47,573 nucleotides of DNA from Bremia lactucae (taxonomy: Eukaryota > Oomycota > Peronosporomycetes > Peronosporales > Peronosporaceae), in contig NC_090612.1 in assembly GCF_004359215.1 (NCBI RefSeq), forward strand, positions 1,991,069 to 2,038,641. The letters are read 5' to 3'. Positions 11,030-22,653 of this stretch are shown here, piece by piece. Every line of letters begins with the position of its first letter. Positions within the stretch are counted from its first letter, which is position 1. The notes beneath the pieces are model-generated. The model saw only the letters and a program-made list of their open reading frames with translations. It did no database searches and was not told the origin of the DNA. The position numbers and the translations under genes were made by a program.

Positions 11030-12100
11030 TATATCGCAAAAGGCTTAGAGCCGAGCAGATGAACTCGGAATTTGACGAGAGCATACTTCATAGCAAGTAA
11101 CTCTTTGACATGAACTGGGTAATTCATTTTCGCAGCTTTAAGCTGTCTAGACTCGAATGCAATAACACATTCATGCCCCTCAACATCTGTTTGCAACAGA
11201 GCACTGCCAATGGCAAAATCTGATGCGTCACAGACGACACTGAAATGCCAATTTGGGTTTGTCAGTGCCAGAATCGGGGCATGGATAAGACTATCCTTAA
11301 CTGCTCGAAAAGCATTATTGTCGGTGCTAGTCCAGCACCATTCTGTATCCTTTTAAGGAGATTAGATAATGGCCTAGCCATATCAGCGTAATTTTCGATA
11401 TATTCGCGTAAATAATTGGCGAGACCCAACCACTTACGCAAATCCTTTTGGTTTTTAGGAGCCGGCCAATCTACTATCGCTTTTACCTTAGCGGGATCCG
11501 CCCTAAGGCCTCGCTTTCCGATGAAGCATCCTAAAAAGGAATTTCTTCTGCGCCAAAAACGCAATAAATCACAAACGGCTTAGAGCCGAGCGGATGAACT
11601 CTATATTTGACTAGAGCATACTTCATAGCAAGTAACTCTTTGACATGAACTGGGTAGTTCTTTTTCACAGCTTTAAGCTGTCTAGACTCGAATGCAATAG
11701 CACATTCATGCCCTCAACATCTGTTTGCAACAGAGCACTGCCAATGGCAAAATCTGATGCGTCACAGACGACACTGAAATGCCAATTTGGGTTTGTCAGT
11801 GCCAGAATCGGGGCATGGATAAGACTATCCTCAACTGCTCGAAAAGCATTATTTTCGGTGCTTGTCCAGCACCAATTTGTATCCTTTTAAGGAGATTAGA
11901 TAATGGCCTAGCCATATCAGCGTAATTTTCGATATATTCGCGTAAATAATTGGCGAGACCCAACCACTTACGCAAATCCTTTTGGTTTTTAGGAACCGGC
12001 CAATCTACTATCGCTTTTGCCTTAGCGGGATCCGCTCTAAGGCTTCGCTTTCCGATGAAGCATCCTAAAAAGATATTTTTTCTGCGCCAAAAATGCATTT
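11030..12100. repeat. 534-bp tandem duplication inside gypsy A
   Basis: Two adjacent copies, roughly 11030-11565 and 11566-12100, align at an offset of 534-535 bp with scattered substitutions. Both contain TTGGCGAGACCCAACCACTT and GACACTGAAATGCCAATTTG. The duplicated piece covers the C-terminal RT and start of RNase H (LRKWLGLANYLREYIENYAD appears in both). Element B has only one copy. Confidence 0.9.
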
Positions 12101-13095
12101 AGATGCATTGGCATACAATTTATTTGTTCGCATTCACTCAAGCACTGCTCGCAAATGGTCTAAATGGTTTTTCATATCCGACCGACCCTGCCCCGCACGA
12201 CTATGGACAAAAATGCCATCGAAATAATCTGTGCATAACCTCGATGAGGGCGAAACAGTTTCGTCACTAGACGATTAAATGTTGCCGTGGCGTTGGAAAG
12301 CCCTTGTGGCATAACAAGCCACTCCCATAACATGCCGCTTGGGAGGCTAACCGCTGTAAGCGAAATATCGCTAGCTCGCATGAGCAATTGGTAGTAATCA
12401 TCGACTAAGTCCAACGCACTGTACATTGTACATCCCTCCATGTTGTTCTGAAGAACATCCCTACTAGAAATGGGGGTTTGTGCTGGTATAGTGACAGCAT
12501 TAAGCTTATTATAAGCATGTACAATGCGCCATTTACCATTTGGTTTTTTTGACACAAAATGTCGGTGTCGAATGATGAGATTTGCTCTCTCGTACCATTC
12601 CAGCCTCGTGCTTAGCCACGGAAGAAGTTGTCAATGACGTCACACGGCTCCCTTGGTAAATGCCACTGTCTTGTGACACAGTATTTGGTTCCCGGGACCA
12701 AGTCAATTTCATGACGAACACCTCTATCCGAAGGTAAAACAGATGTGGATTATTACATACCACATCTTGGAATTCCTTAACCAAGGAATAAAAAGGGATC
12801 CGTAGGATCTTTAAGGATCGATGACCCATTTCGCGCATAAAGTGCAGCTTTTGTGTCATCCAGGACAGCTTCGTCTAGAAGTGACGATGAGTTTAACTCA
12901 GTTGTTGGTCGAATGACCACCATTTTGGATAAGTCGCCAGCCTTTACGGCTCGACCGCACTCATCGATAGACATTTCTCCTAGCTCTAAAAGAGCATGTA
13001 ACGAAGGGATTACCGCAAGGCTAACTTCTTCCTCGATGTTATCGGGTACACCATTTACAAGCGTATGTAATTGCTCACTCGTATCACTTTGTGAA

Positions 13096-15350
13096 GGTAT
13101 ACACGCTTCGTGTCCATCCTGTCTTGGAGTGGAGACAATACGCCTCTTAGAGACCGGGACATTCACGTCCCCGGATTTTCCAGCCTGTATTGGTTCTATA
13201 CAAGACATGGTGTCTAATTTGACATCCGACAAGGAGTTTGGTAACTCAACTTCCTTATCAGCAAACGTTTACGGGTCGCTTCACAAGCATTAGGAGGGTT
13301 TGACCCAAAATGCCCTGGCGAACCGCCAATAGTGTCACTATTGACACTCAGTATGGTGCCACCTCGGCCGACCACACTCGGTGGACTTAGACGTGCCACT
13401 CCACGTATCCCAGGGATCTTGCACCCTTGAGGTCCTGGCGAACCATCAACAGTGTCGCTACTGACACTCAGTATGATGCCACCCTGGCCGACCATATTCG
13501 GTGGACTGAGACGTGCCACTCCACGTATCTCAGGGATTTCGCACCCTTGATGATTCGGCCTTAGGCCAACAATGCTTTCAGCCTTCAGTGAATCGTTATC
13601 ACAACGTGTGTCACTCGACGGAGTACGTGCCGTTCCACTTATTTCTGCTGAGTCGGGCTCAGAATTAATGTTTATAACATTAGAGTTTATAAACGCAGAC
13701 ATGCCAATGTCTAAAACACCGACAGACTCATTGAATGATCCGCGTAAATAGCGCTTTTGTTGCCTAGCAAAGGTGGGTTCATGACTCTCCAAAATTTTGC
13801 TAGGAATATTGCGTGTGGCGCCTAAGGTCTCAGACCTCCAATCGATCCATGGCTCAAGGTGTTCTAACCAAGCCATGCCAAGGATGAGATCATATCTATA
13901 ATCCAAATCAAGGACGAGACAGCGTTCCATACTGTCAGAGTCCAGAAACTTTATACCTAATGGAACTTTGGGAACAGTGACACGAGTCCCAGTCGCTAAG
14001 CGAACAGTGACTGTATAACTTTCATGTGCTTTAAGCGCCTTAACATATGTTGATTTCCCTCCAGGGAAAGACGTCGAGCATAATTGCAAGACGCCCCTGA
14101 GTCAATTAAAATTGACCATGGCTTATCAAAGCCCTTCAAAGTCGCCTGAGCGACTAACAAGCCAAGCTTGTACTCACGCCCCGTGCCATTACGCCCCGCG
14201 CTAATTTTAAGGCTAGGTCCTGTTTACGCTCACCTCCTAGAGGTCCAGAGCCTAGGTCTTCCCCAGTAGGGCGCTCCGCTCCTACTGTGTATCGACGTTT
14301 TCCCGCACCGTACCAGATCTCTGGTATAGGTCGGAGTTGGAGCTCTTTCGAGCTTTACGCGAAATTCGTAGGGGACAGGCCGGACGTAAATGTTTCGTGC
14401 TTCCGCACTTATAACATCTACCGATGGTCTAATGCTGTTCCACAGCTTAAAGATCCTCTTCTCCTTCCTCAACCAGGCTTAAATCCATAGGTTCCGCTCC
14501 ATTAGACGGAACCCATGTGCTCGAAGAGCTTGTTCGGTAAACAGGCGTGCTGACGCTAGCAGACTTTAAGTCGAACTCGGCGCGTAGCGCTATGGCAACT
14601 ACCTCTTCAAACGTAGCCGGGAGATCGGAATAATTCCGCCCGGGCAACGCCCTCGTTGAAACCTCCCCATAAAGATGGTTACTACAATTGCTTCTTGCAC
14701 CGGGTCTTGATGCATAGATGCAATGAGAGTTCCTAACTCCTGGACAAAGTCCCCTAGGGTTCTTTTACCCTGTCGAGTCGCTAGGAGCCGTGCTCGCATG
14801 CGAAAATCCTGATCAGGCGGTGCAAACATGCTGTTCATTTGCTGTTTCAGCGAATCTCATGAGAAAAAGCGTCGTTTATAGACGTGCTGCAAGATAGTGC
14901 CCACTCCATGGCTTTACCTTCAAGTTTGGAAATGGGCATAGCCACCTTTTGCCGTTCTGTTAAGAACAAGGCGGAATCAATGGACATTTCCATCTGCTTA
15001 ATCCAAAAAGGGAGATTTCTCCCTCTTTTTCCCTCAAATGTCTTCACCTTACAGTAGGAGGGCGAGCCCTCGACTCTGAGTCAGGTACAGAGATGTACCG
15101 AGTTGGCATAGATGCCGCTAAGTGGTCCTGTACCTGACCGATCAGGGAGATTTCGTACCGCATGAAGGCTTCAAGCCTTGCATGTAGGACCTCTGGTCCC
15201 TGGGAAATAATAATTTCCACGTGCTCAAGCCTAAAAAAGGTTTTGAGCTTGTCATAAGCGGCGCGTTGCGCTTTTGACAATTCTGGAACCTCTTCCATTT
15301 TCGTGAGGGTTTAGTCTTGTAAAGACTCAGGCGTAGATTGACTACGAGTG
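13096..15350. repeat. Identical 2,255-bp block, copy in element A
   Basis: No difference was seen from 20391-22645 (offset exactly 7,295 bp), whereas sequence just outside each end differs at many positions. It spans gag and the protease region, including the same frameshifts. Confidence 0.85.
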
Positions 15351-15356
15351 CTACCA
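15342..15356 (-). other. Candidate tRNA primer-binding site, element A
   Basis: TGGTAGCACTCGTAG begins two bases after the LTR end. The TGG start fits pairing with a tRNA CCA 3' end. Element B has TGGTAACACTCGTAG at the same place. The tRNA was not identified. Confidence 0.6.
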
Positions 15357-15358
15357 GG

Positions 15359-15843
15359 TGTAGCGGAGCTACCTCGCTCCTAAAGTCAGAGGAAGACTTT
15401 CAGACTCAGAGAGTCACTTAGTTCTATTGAACTAATGGGTTTAACAACTCAGGGAGTCGTACAAGCTATTAAAGCTTAAGGAATCCTAGTTCAAGGGATT
15501 CAGGGGTTCGTAGAACCAAGTGGCAACTAGTGCCCAAGAGGATATACCTTAGAAAGGCTTCTATCTCTTACAGATCAATGCGCAAGCCTTAGGAAGGCAC
15601 TTAACGCTTTAAGATCAAAAGGGGAACTGCACTTTATTTAATTATTTAAAACAAAAATCTAACCCTAGCTAATTTAAAATAGATTTTGGCCGCCAGATTT
15701 ATATCTGGCGGCGACCACATTTGTTACCCATACTAAATGGGATTTAAGTAACTAACTATTTTATAATTAGATAAAAGGGTATTTTACCCATAAAGGAAAT
15801 GTACCACAACAACGGTTCTCCAACCGATGTGTGCCCCACTACA
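15359..15843 (-). repeat. LTR shared by gypsy elements A and B (485 bp)
   Basis: Read on the minus strand it starts TGTAG and ends CTACA, the usual TG...CA inverted termini. It aligns end to end with 22654-23129. A purine tract GGTGGGGGAGGG directly precedes its start (15855-15844), which marks it as the 3' LTR of element B. A TGG-initiated primer-binding-site candidate two bases after its end (15356 downward) marks it as the 5' LTR of element A. Confidence 0.88.
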
Positions 15844-15855
15844 CCCTCCCCCACC
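15844..15855 (-). other. Polypurine tract of gypsy element B
   Basis: GGTGGGGGAGGG on the minus strand immediately before the LTR. This is the position expected for the plus-strand DNA primer of an LTR retrotransposon. Confidence 0.8.
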
Positions 15856-15955
15856 AGACTGTTGACACCGAGTGACAACGTTCGCTTCATTTCCTCTTTG
15901 AGGTTGGAACCTAAACAGCTAACCGTTCGGTTGTGTGTTTTCATTCCTTTAGCTA

Positions 15956-17151
15956 ATGACAATCAAGCGTGAGTCACAGACTCTGAGCACCTTCCTCGAC
16001 GATGAGGGAATGGTGGACTTTGAAAGTCACTCTCAATTAGAGGAGGAGGAAAAAGAGCGGCGTTCGCTCACGCCTTCTTCTCCGGATGAACGTCGCCGGG
16101 CCCCGAATCCGTTCTCAGCACGTGGTGCCGCTGATGTCTTAACTGCATTGAGCAGGTAACGGGACCCTGAGTCCAACATCATTACGAATCCGCTCGATGA
16201 AGAGTCGAGCTGCCGAGATAGCGAAAGCTAAAGCTCATAGTGAATAAAGATTCACTCCGCTTAGTGCGGACGAGCGTCTCAAAGAGATAGCGGGTCATAG
16301 CTTGGCCATCTGGATCTCTGGTGACCCAGCGAGGACACCGGAGGAGATCGCTGCCCGCGACGCTCTTCATGAGCAATACCTTGCGCCGAAGGTAATGATG
16401 CGAAGCCAGTATCTGACGCGTTTACGTGATCAAGCCCGTGGGGCTTCGGTGACCTCCATGAGGGAAATTCCGATCGTTTTGTTTCCAAACGAAACAAGGA
16501 GTGAAAACGAAGTCTCATTTGAGAACTGGGTTAATCGAGCCCGCCGATTTCGTAATATCTGGAATATCAGAGAGTCTGCGGATAGAGATGATGTTCGTTT
16601 GGAACGGAAGCTTCGCTTCGCTTCGACTTCGCTAATCTTAAGGCCAAAGGCCAGTTACGTTCGGCATTTGTGCCACGGAACGAAGAAAGGCCTAGCCGAT
16701 ATTTCAGTGCTTCGGCTGACCGTACAACCAAGGATCAAAGCCGCACTGAGGCTTTAGATCCACCTAATCCCAAGTTTAGTGGTGGGAAGCGTCGTTTGAC
16801 GCGAGTTGACTCTGAGCTTCGCGCTCAAAAACGTCATCGGCGTACGGGCAATCTTGCCGAAGAGGTACCTCGAACTCCCAAGAGTTTTCAGAAGAGGGGT
16901 ACCCTAGCTACTTCACCAGTAACTGGTATTGACCCTCACGACGACGTCGCTTTAAATTCTCCACATGAAATTGAAGGTTCTCCCGCGCATCAAGCAGCGC
17001 GGGGGAGGGGGCCGAAATTTCGGCGGAAGCATTTGATGCTCTACGGAACGAGATGCAACTTCTTCGTGAGGTCCTTGCTCGGGTTGAGAGCTCTTTTGAG
17101 GCGGTTCGGGACCGTCTTTCGACGGTGGAGCGTCAGCAGCCTCGTTTATAG
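15956..17151 (+). pseudogene. Antisense extra reading frame at the 3' end of gypsy B (decayed)
   Basis: The plus strand between the polypurine tract and pol, and into pol, carries protein-like sequence in successive frames. The pieces are MTIKRESQTLSTFLDDEGMV (15956-16159); AEIAKAKAHSE, one stop, then RFTPLSADERLKEIAGHSLA through DDVRLERKLRFA (about 16200-16620); ANLKAKGQLRSAFVPRNEER into 16670-16980; and a coiled coil at about 17025-17148 ending at a TAG at 17149. Composition is charged and helical, unlike random antisense sequence. About three frameshifts and one or two stops break it. It resembles antisense extra ORFs reported in some plant Ty3/gypsy lineages, but no homologous family is recognised. 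It could also be a captured host gene fragment. Confidence 0.4.
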
Positions 17152-19327
17152 GGCCAGTGGGGTATCCTGGTGAGGATGCAACAATTTGCGGCACGACCGC
17201 CTGTCTCGGCGCAAGCGCCTCTTAAGTCCACGTGGGAAGGGTCCCGATATGGCTTAAGCAAGCCAGCGTAAAACACTGGGTGTGTACGCATCTTGCTGGG
17301 AAGGTTTAGCGTATAAGCTAGGCTCTTCTTGGCCACGACCGTAAATGTCCAATAAAGCGCGGGCGCAATTTGGTCTTGAAGACCGCGGAAACCAAGTTGG
17401 TAGGTAGTTTCTAAGCGTTTAGTAAAACTCGGTCTCCAACCATATAAGAATTAATACAGCTTCTGCCTTTGGCATCTGTTTGTTCTTTTTGTTTGTCTTG
17501 GCTACCCGCCATCGTATTCCTTACATGTCTTAAGACACTAGTTCGCGTCGAGAGAAACTCGCTTACTTGTTTCCGAACGGTAACAGGGCTGATATCAGCA
17601 AGCCTATAGGCCAATTCTCCCCTACCAAGCCCTGAACCACGCAGTGGTATCGTAAATGGAACGCGTGGGTGGGTAAGACCGTTTATATAGAACGGAGTAT
17701 AGCCTGTAGAGGCATGTACAGCGTTATTTAACGCAAACTCCACCACTGGGAGCATTTAGCTCTAGCGCTTTGGTGTCTGAGCACACACGCTACGTAAACG
17801 TCTTCAATGACGCAATTGACTCGTTTAGTTTGACCATCGATCTGCGGATGATCCGCAGTGGACATATCCAATCTGGTGCCAAGCACTCGGAAATAGATTT
17901 CCAGAATTTACCCGTGCAACGGGGGTCCCAATTAGAGACAATTGCCACTGGCAAACCATGTTGTCCAAACACGCGATCAATAAACAGCTTAGCTGTACCC
18001 TCTCCATCAATGAAATCCGACACGGCTGCTAAGTGAGCCATTTTGCTCAAACGGTCAAAAAAGACCACTATACCGGAGTTACCGGCTGAATCTTTCGGTA
18101 GACCGAAAGCAAAATCCGTACTAATGGACTCCCAGCAACCTATGGGGACGAAAAGACTCGCCAGTGGCGCAGCAGCATGCGCCGAGGGTTAAACCTGTTG
18201 GCACGTTACGCATGTGCGAACATATGTGCTGACCCATTTATAAAGTTTGGGCCACCAATAACTCTGGCTTATATAGCCGTAGGTCTTTTCTCTACCATCA
18301 AGGACAGTATTGTGTGTCTCATAGAGGATTCGGTACTTCAAATCCTCATCATGAGGTACAACGACACGCGGAGGGTCCGTGATGTCTGTGCAATAAAGCA
18401 ACAGGTTGTTATCGATAGAAAATCGATGTAACCTTGCACGCAAACGTGCCGGAAATTTAATATTCAAATCCGAGTTCCTTTGAAGCTCGTAGCAGAGCTA
18501 CACACTGTTTATCCTTGGCGTAAGCTGAACGGATTAATTGAGGAATAGGCGACGAGATAGTCGTTAAATGAGAAAACTCATAATCCGGCCTGCGTGATAA
18601 CGCATCGGCCAAAGCATTATGCTTGCCGGGTTTATACTTCACCTCGAAGTTGTATTTCGCAAAAAAGAATAGCCATCTGGCCATTCTCTGTGAGAGATGG
18701 GGCGACTTAGTCGCCGTGCGTAATGACGCGTGATTTGTATATATCACAAACGGCTTAGAGCCGAGCAGATGAACTCTGAATTTGACGAGAGCGTACTTCA
18801 TAGCAAGTAAGTCTTTGTCATGAACTGGGTAGTTCTTTTTCGCAGCTTTAAGCTGTCTAGACTCGAACGCAATAACACGTTCGTGTCCATCAACATCTAT
18901 TTGTAACAGAGCACTGCCAATGGCAAAATCTGATGCGTCACAGACGACACTGAAAAGCCAATTTGGGTTTGGCAGTGTCAGAATCGGGCATGGATAAGAC
19001 TATCCTTAACTGCTCGAAAAGCATTATTTTCGGTGCTAGTCCAGCACCATTTGGTATCTTTTTAAGGAGATTAGATAATTGCCTAGCCATATCAGCGTAA
19101 TTTTCGCTATATTTGTGTAAGTAATTGGCGAGACCCAACCACTTACGCAAATCCTTTTGGTTTCAAGGAACCGGCCAATCTACTATGGCTTTTACTTTAG
19201 CAGGATCCGCTCGAAGGCCTCGCTTTCCAATGAAGCATCCTAAAAAAGGAATTTCGTCTGCGCCAAAAATGCATTTAGATGCATTGGCATAATTTTTTTT
19301 GTGCGCATGCACTCGAGCACTGCTCGC

Positions 19328-19515
19328 AAGCGGCATGTCATGGTAGTGGCTGGTTATGCCACAAAGGCTTTCCAACGCCCCGGCAACATTTAATCGTCTA
19401 GTAACGCAACTATTTCGCCCTCATCGAGGTTATGCACAGACTTATTTCGATGAAATTTTTGTCCATAGTCGTGCGGAGCAGGTTGGTCGGATATGGAAAA
19501 CCATTTACACCATTT
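19328..19515. other. 188-bp inversion inside gypsy B reverse transcriptase
   Basis: Reversing this block restores collinearity with element A on both sides (TGCTCGC joined to AAATGG, and ATGCCGCTT joined to GGG). As it stands, the RT core appears on the plus strand (PQRLSNAPATFNRLVTQLFR, YFDEIFVHSR) within a minus-strand gene. Confidence 0.9.
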
Positions 19516-19685
19516 GGGGTGCTAACCGCTGTAAGCGGGATATCACTAGCTCGCATGAGCAATTGGTAGTAACCATCGACTAAGTCCAATACACTGTACA
19601 TTGTACGTCCCACCATATTATTCCGAAGAACATCCTTTCTAGGAGTGGGGGTTGTGCTGGTTAGTGACAGCATTAAGCTTATTAT

Positions 19686-19803
19686 CGCCATTCCTTTACT
19701 GATTTTACCTTGTCTGGGTCTGCTCGTACACCATGTGTACCAACGATGCAGCCCCTATGACGTACTTTTGCAAGTTGACGTACAATTGGGTGTCCTTTAA
19801 AGT
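19686..19803. other. 118-bp insertion of RT sequence from another gypsy family
   Basis: Element A reads straight from AGCTTATTAT to AAGCATGTAC at the matching place (12505-12525). In B, about 118 bp intervenes and encodes on the minus strand GVRADPDKVKSVKEW, a gypsy RT thumb motif. It differs from the element's own version (GLRADPAKVKAIVDWP), so it comes from a different element. Confidence 0.8.
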
Positions 19804-20390
19804 AAGCATGTACAATGCGCCATTTACCATTTGGCTTTTTGACACAAAATGTCGGTGTAGAATGAGGAGTCGTACCATTCCAGCCTCGTGCTTAGCACGG
19901 AAGAAATCGTCAACGACGTCACACTGCTCCTTTGGTAAAGGCCGTTGTCTTGTGACACAGTATTTGGTTCCCGGAACCAAGTCAATTTTATGGCAAGTCA
20001 ATTTCATGGCGAACACCTCTATCGGGAGGTAAAACAGATGGTGGGCTATTACATACCACATCTTGAAATCCCTTAATCAAGGTATAAAAGGGATCCGTAG
20101 GATGTTCAAGGATCGATTACCCATTTCGCGCACTAAGTGCAGCTTTTGTGTCATCCAGGACAGCTTCGTCTAGAAGTGACGATGAGTTTAACTCAACCAT
20201 AGGTCGAATGACCACCATTTCAGATAAGTCACCAGCTTTTAAGGCTCGACCGCACTCATCAATAGACATTTCGTCTAGCTCTAAAAGAGCATGTAACGAG
20301 GGGATTGCCGCAAGGCTAACTTCCCCCTCAATGTTACCGGTTACGCCATTTACAAGCGTATGTACTTGCTCACTCGTATCACTTTGTGAG

Positions 20391-22645
20391 GGTATACACG
20401 CTTCGTGTCCATCCTGTCTTGGAGTGGAGACAATACGCCTCTTAGAGACCGGGACATTCACGTCCCCGGATTTTCCAGCCTGTATTGGTTCTATACAAGA
20501 CATGGTGTCTAATTTGACATCCGACAAGGAGTTTGGTAACTCAACTTCCTTATCAGCAAACGTTTACGGGTCGCTTCACAAGCATTAGGAGGGTTTGACC
20601 CAAAATGCCCTGGCGAACCGCCAATAGTGTCACTATTGACACTCAGTATGGTGCCACCTCGGCCGACCACACTCGGTGGACTTAGACGTGCCACTCCACG
20701 TATCCCAGGGATCTTGCACCCTTGAGGTCCTGGCGAACCATCAACAGTGTCGCTACTGACACTCAGTATGATGCCACCCTGGCCGACCATATTCGGTGGA
20801 CTGAGACGTGCCACTCCACGTATCTCAGGGATTTCGCACCCTTGATGATTCGGCCTTAGGCCAACAATGCTTTCAGCCTTCAGTGAATCGTTATCACAAC
20901 GTGTGTCACTCGACGGAGTACGTGCCGTTCCACTTATTTCTGCTGAGTCGGGCTCAGAATTAATGTTTATAACATTAGAGTTTATAAACGCAGACATGCC
21001 AATGTCTAAAACACCGACAGACTCATTGAATGATCCGCGTAAATAGCGCTTTTGTTGCCTAGCAAAGGTGGGTTCATGACTCTCCAAAATTTTGCTAGGA
21101 ATATTGCGTGTGGCGCCTAAGGTCTCAGACCTCCAATCGATCCATGGCTCAAGGTGTTCTAACCAAGCCATGCCAAGGATGAGATCATATCTATAATCCA
21201 AATCAAGGACGAGACAGCGTTCCATACTGTCAGAGTCCAGAAACTTTATACCTAATGGAACTTTGGGAACAGTGACACGAGTCCCAGTCGCTAAGCGAAC
21301 AGTGACTGTATAACTTTCATGTGCTTTAAGCGCCTTAACATATGTTGATTTCCCTCCAGGGAAAGACGTCGAGCATAATTGCAAGACGCCCCTGAGTCAA
21401 TTAAAATTGACCATGGCTTATCAAAGCCCTTCAAAGTCGCCTGAGCGACTAACAAGCCAAGCTTGTACTCACGCCCCGTGCCATTACGCCCCGCGCTAAT
21501 TTTAAGGCTAGGTCCTGTTTACGCTCACCTCCTAGAGGTCCAGAGCCTAGGTCTTCCCCAGTAGGGCGCTCCGCTCCTACTGTGTATCGACGTTTTCCCG
21601 CACCGTACCAGATCTCTGGTATAGGTCGGAGTTGGAGCTCTTTCGAGCTTTACGCGAAATTCGTAGGGGACAGGCCGGACGTAAATGTTTCGTGCTTCCG
21701 CACTTATAACATCTACCGATGGTCTAATGCTGTTCCACAGCTTAAAGATCCTCTTCTCCTTCCTCAACCAGGCTTAAATCCATAGGTTCCGCTCCATTAG
21801 ACGGAACCCATGTGCTCGAAGAGCTTGTTCGGTAAACAGGCGTGCTGACGCTAGCAGACTTTAAGTCGAACTCGGCGCGTAGCGCTATGGCAACTACCTC
21901 TTCAAACGTAGCCGGGAGATCGGAATAATTCCGCCCGGGCAACGCCCTCGTTGAAACCTCCCCATAAAGATGGTTACTACAATTGCTTCTTGCACCGGGT
22001 CTTGATGCATAGATGCAATGAGAGTTCCTAACTCCTGGACAAAGTCCCCTAGGGTTCTTTTACCCTGTCGAGTCGCTAGGAGCCGTGCTCGCATGCGAAA
22101 ATCCTGATCAGGCGGTGCAAACATGCTGTTCATTTGCTGTTTCAGCGAATCTCATGAGAAAAAGCGTCGTTTATAGACGTGCTGCAAGATAGTGCCCACT
22201 CCATGGCTTTACCTTCAAGTTTGGAAATGGGCATAGCCACCTTTTGCCGTTCTGTTAAGAACAAGGCGGAATCAATGGACATTTCCATCTGCTTAATCCA
22301 AAAAGGGAGATTTCTCCCTCTTTTTCCCTCAAATGTCTTCACCTTACAGTAGGAGGGCGAGCCCTCGACTCTGAGTCAGGTACAGAGATGTACCGAGTTG
22401 GCATAGATGCCGCTAAGTGGTCCTGTACCTGACCGATCAGGGAGATTTCGTACCGCATGAAGGCTTCAAGCCTTGCATGTAGGACCTCTGGTCCCTGGGA
22501 AATAATAATTTCCACGTGCTCAAGCCTAAAAAAGGTTTTGAGCTTGTCATAAGCGGCGCGTTGCGCTTTTGACAATTCTGGAACCTCTTCCATTTTCGTG
22601 AGGGTTTAGTCTTGTAAAGACTCAGGCGTAGATTGACTACGAGTG
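20391..22645. repeat. Identical 2,255-bp block, copy in element B
   Basis: Partner of 13096-15350. The first differences are at 20390 (G versus A) and 22646 (T versus C). Confidence 0.85.
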
Positions 22646-22653
22646 TTACCAGG

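Larger units (their letters stand above)
9184..15298 (-). pseudogene. gag-pol of gypsy element A (broken)
   Basis: Gag starts at 15298 and contains a CX2CX4HX4C zinc knuckle at 14416-14375 (CYKCGSTKHLRPAC). The protease DSG motif lies at 14103-14095, but the rest of the protease (14089-13214) is in a different frame. The reverse transcriptase runs about 12860-12172 and carries MPQGLSNATATFNRLVTKLF. RNase H lies at 11196-10909 (AIYTDHASLRTATKSPHLSQ). Integrase lies at 10747-9600 (TADHPQTDGRTERVNRVIED). A chromodomain linker with LKRRRKGQHQYLVK follows near 9240-9190. Frameshifts occur in gag near 15045, 14845 and 14640 and in the protease, and pol has many more. The RT/RNase H junction is duplicated in tandem. 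The element cannot make a functional polyprotein. Confidence 0.85.
9184..15843 (-). mobile_element. Ty3/gypsy LTR retrotransposon A, 3'-truncated
   Basis: On the minus strand the order is LTR (15843-15359), primer-binding-site region starting TGGTAGCACTCG (from 15356), gag, protease, reverse transcriptase, RNase H, integrase and part of a chromodomain. The PR-RT-RH-INT order defines Ty3/gypsy and the chromodomain places it among chromoviruses. Alignment with neighbouring copy B stops at about 9188, inside the chromodomain, and no 3' LTR is found. Its 5' LTR is also the 3' LTR of element B. Confidence 0.88.
16776..22593 (-). pseudogene. gag-pol of gypsy element B (broken)
   Basis: Gag starts at 22593, with a zinc knuckle near 21711-21670. 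The protease region runs 21400-20509 and is frameshifted exactly as in element A. RT pieces lie between about 20061 and 19163. RNase H is at 18801-18457 and integrase at about 18467-17411. The linker and chromodomain run about 17336-16780 and contain LKRRRREGQYQLLVK and YPSSENSWEFEVPLRQDCP; an in-frame stop replaces the Trp expected after LLVK. Three lesions set it apart from copy A: a 188-bp inversion in the RT core, a 118-bp foreign RT insertion and many point frameshifts. The RT catalytic motif, now on the plus strand, reads YFDE instead of Y-x-D-D. It is non-functional. Confidence 0.85.

Noticed and set aside
12853..13293. 146-codon plus-strand open frame, also present at 20148-20588
   Set aside because: It is the mirror of the gypsy protease region, with low-complexity Ser/Thr composition and no independent signal. 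It is duplicated only because the block is.
9600..15300. CRISPR-like array suspected from many repeated ORF fragments
   Set aside because: The repeats are long gypsy duplications, without short regular repeats and spacers, and the genome is eukaryotic.
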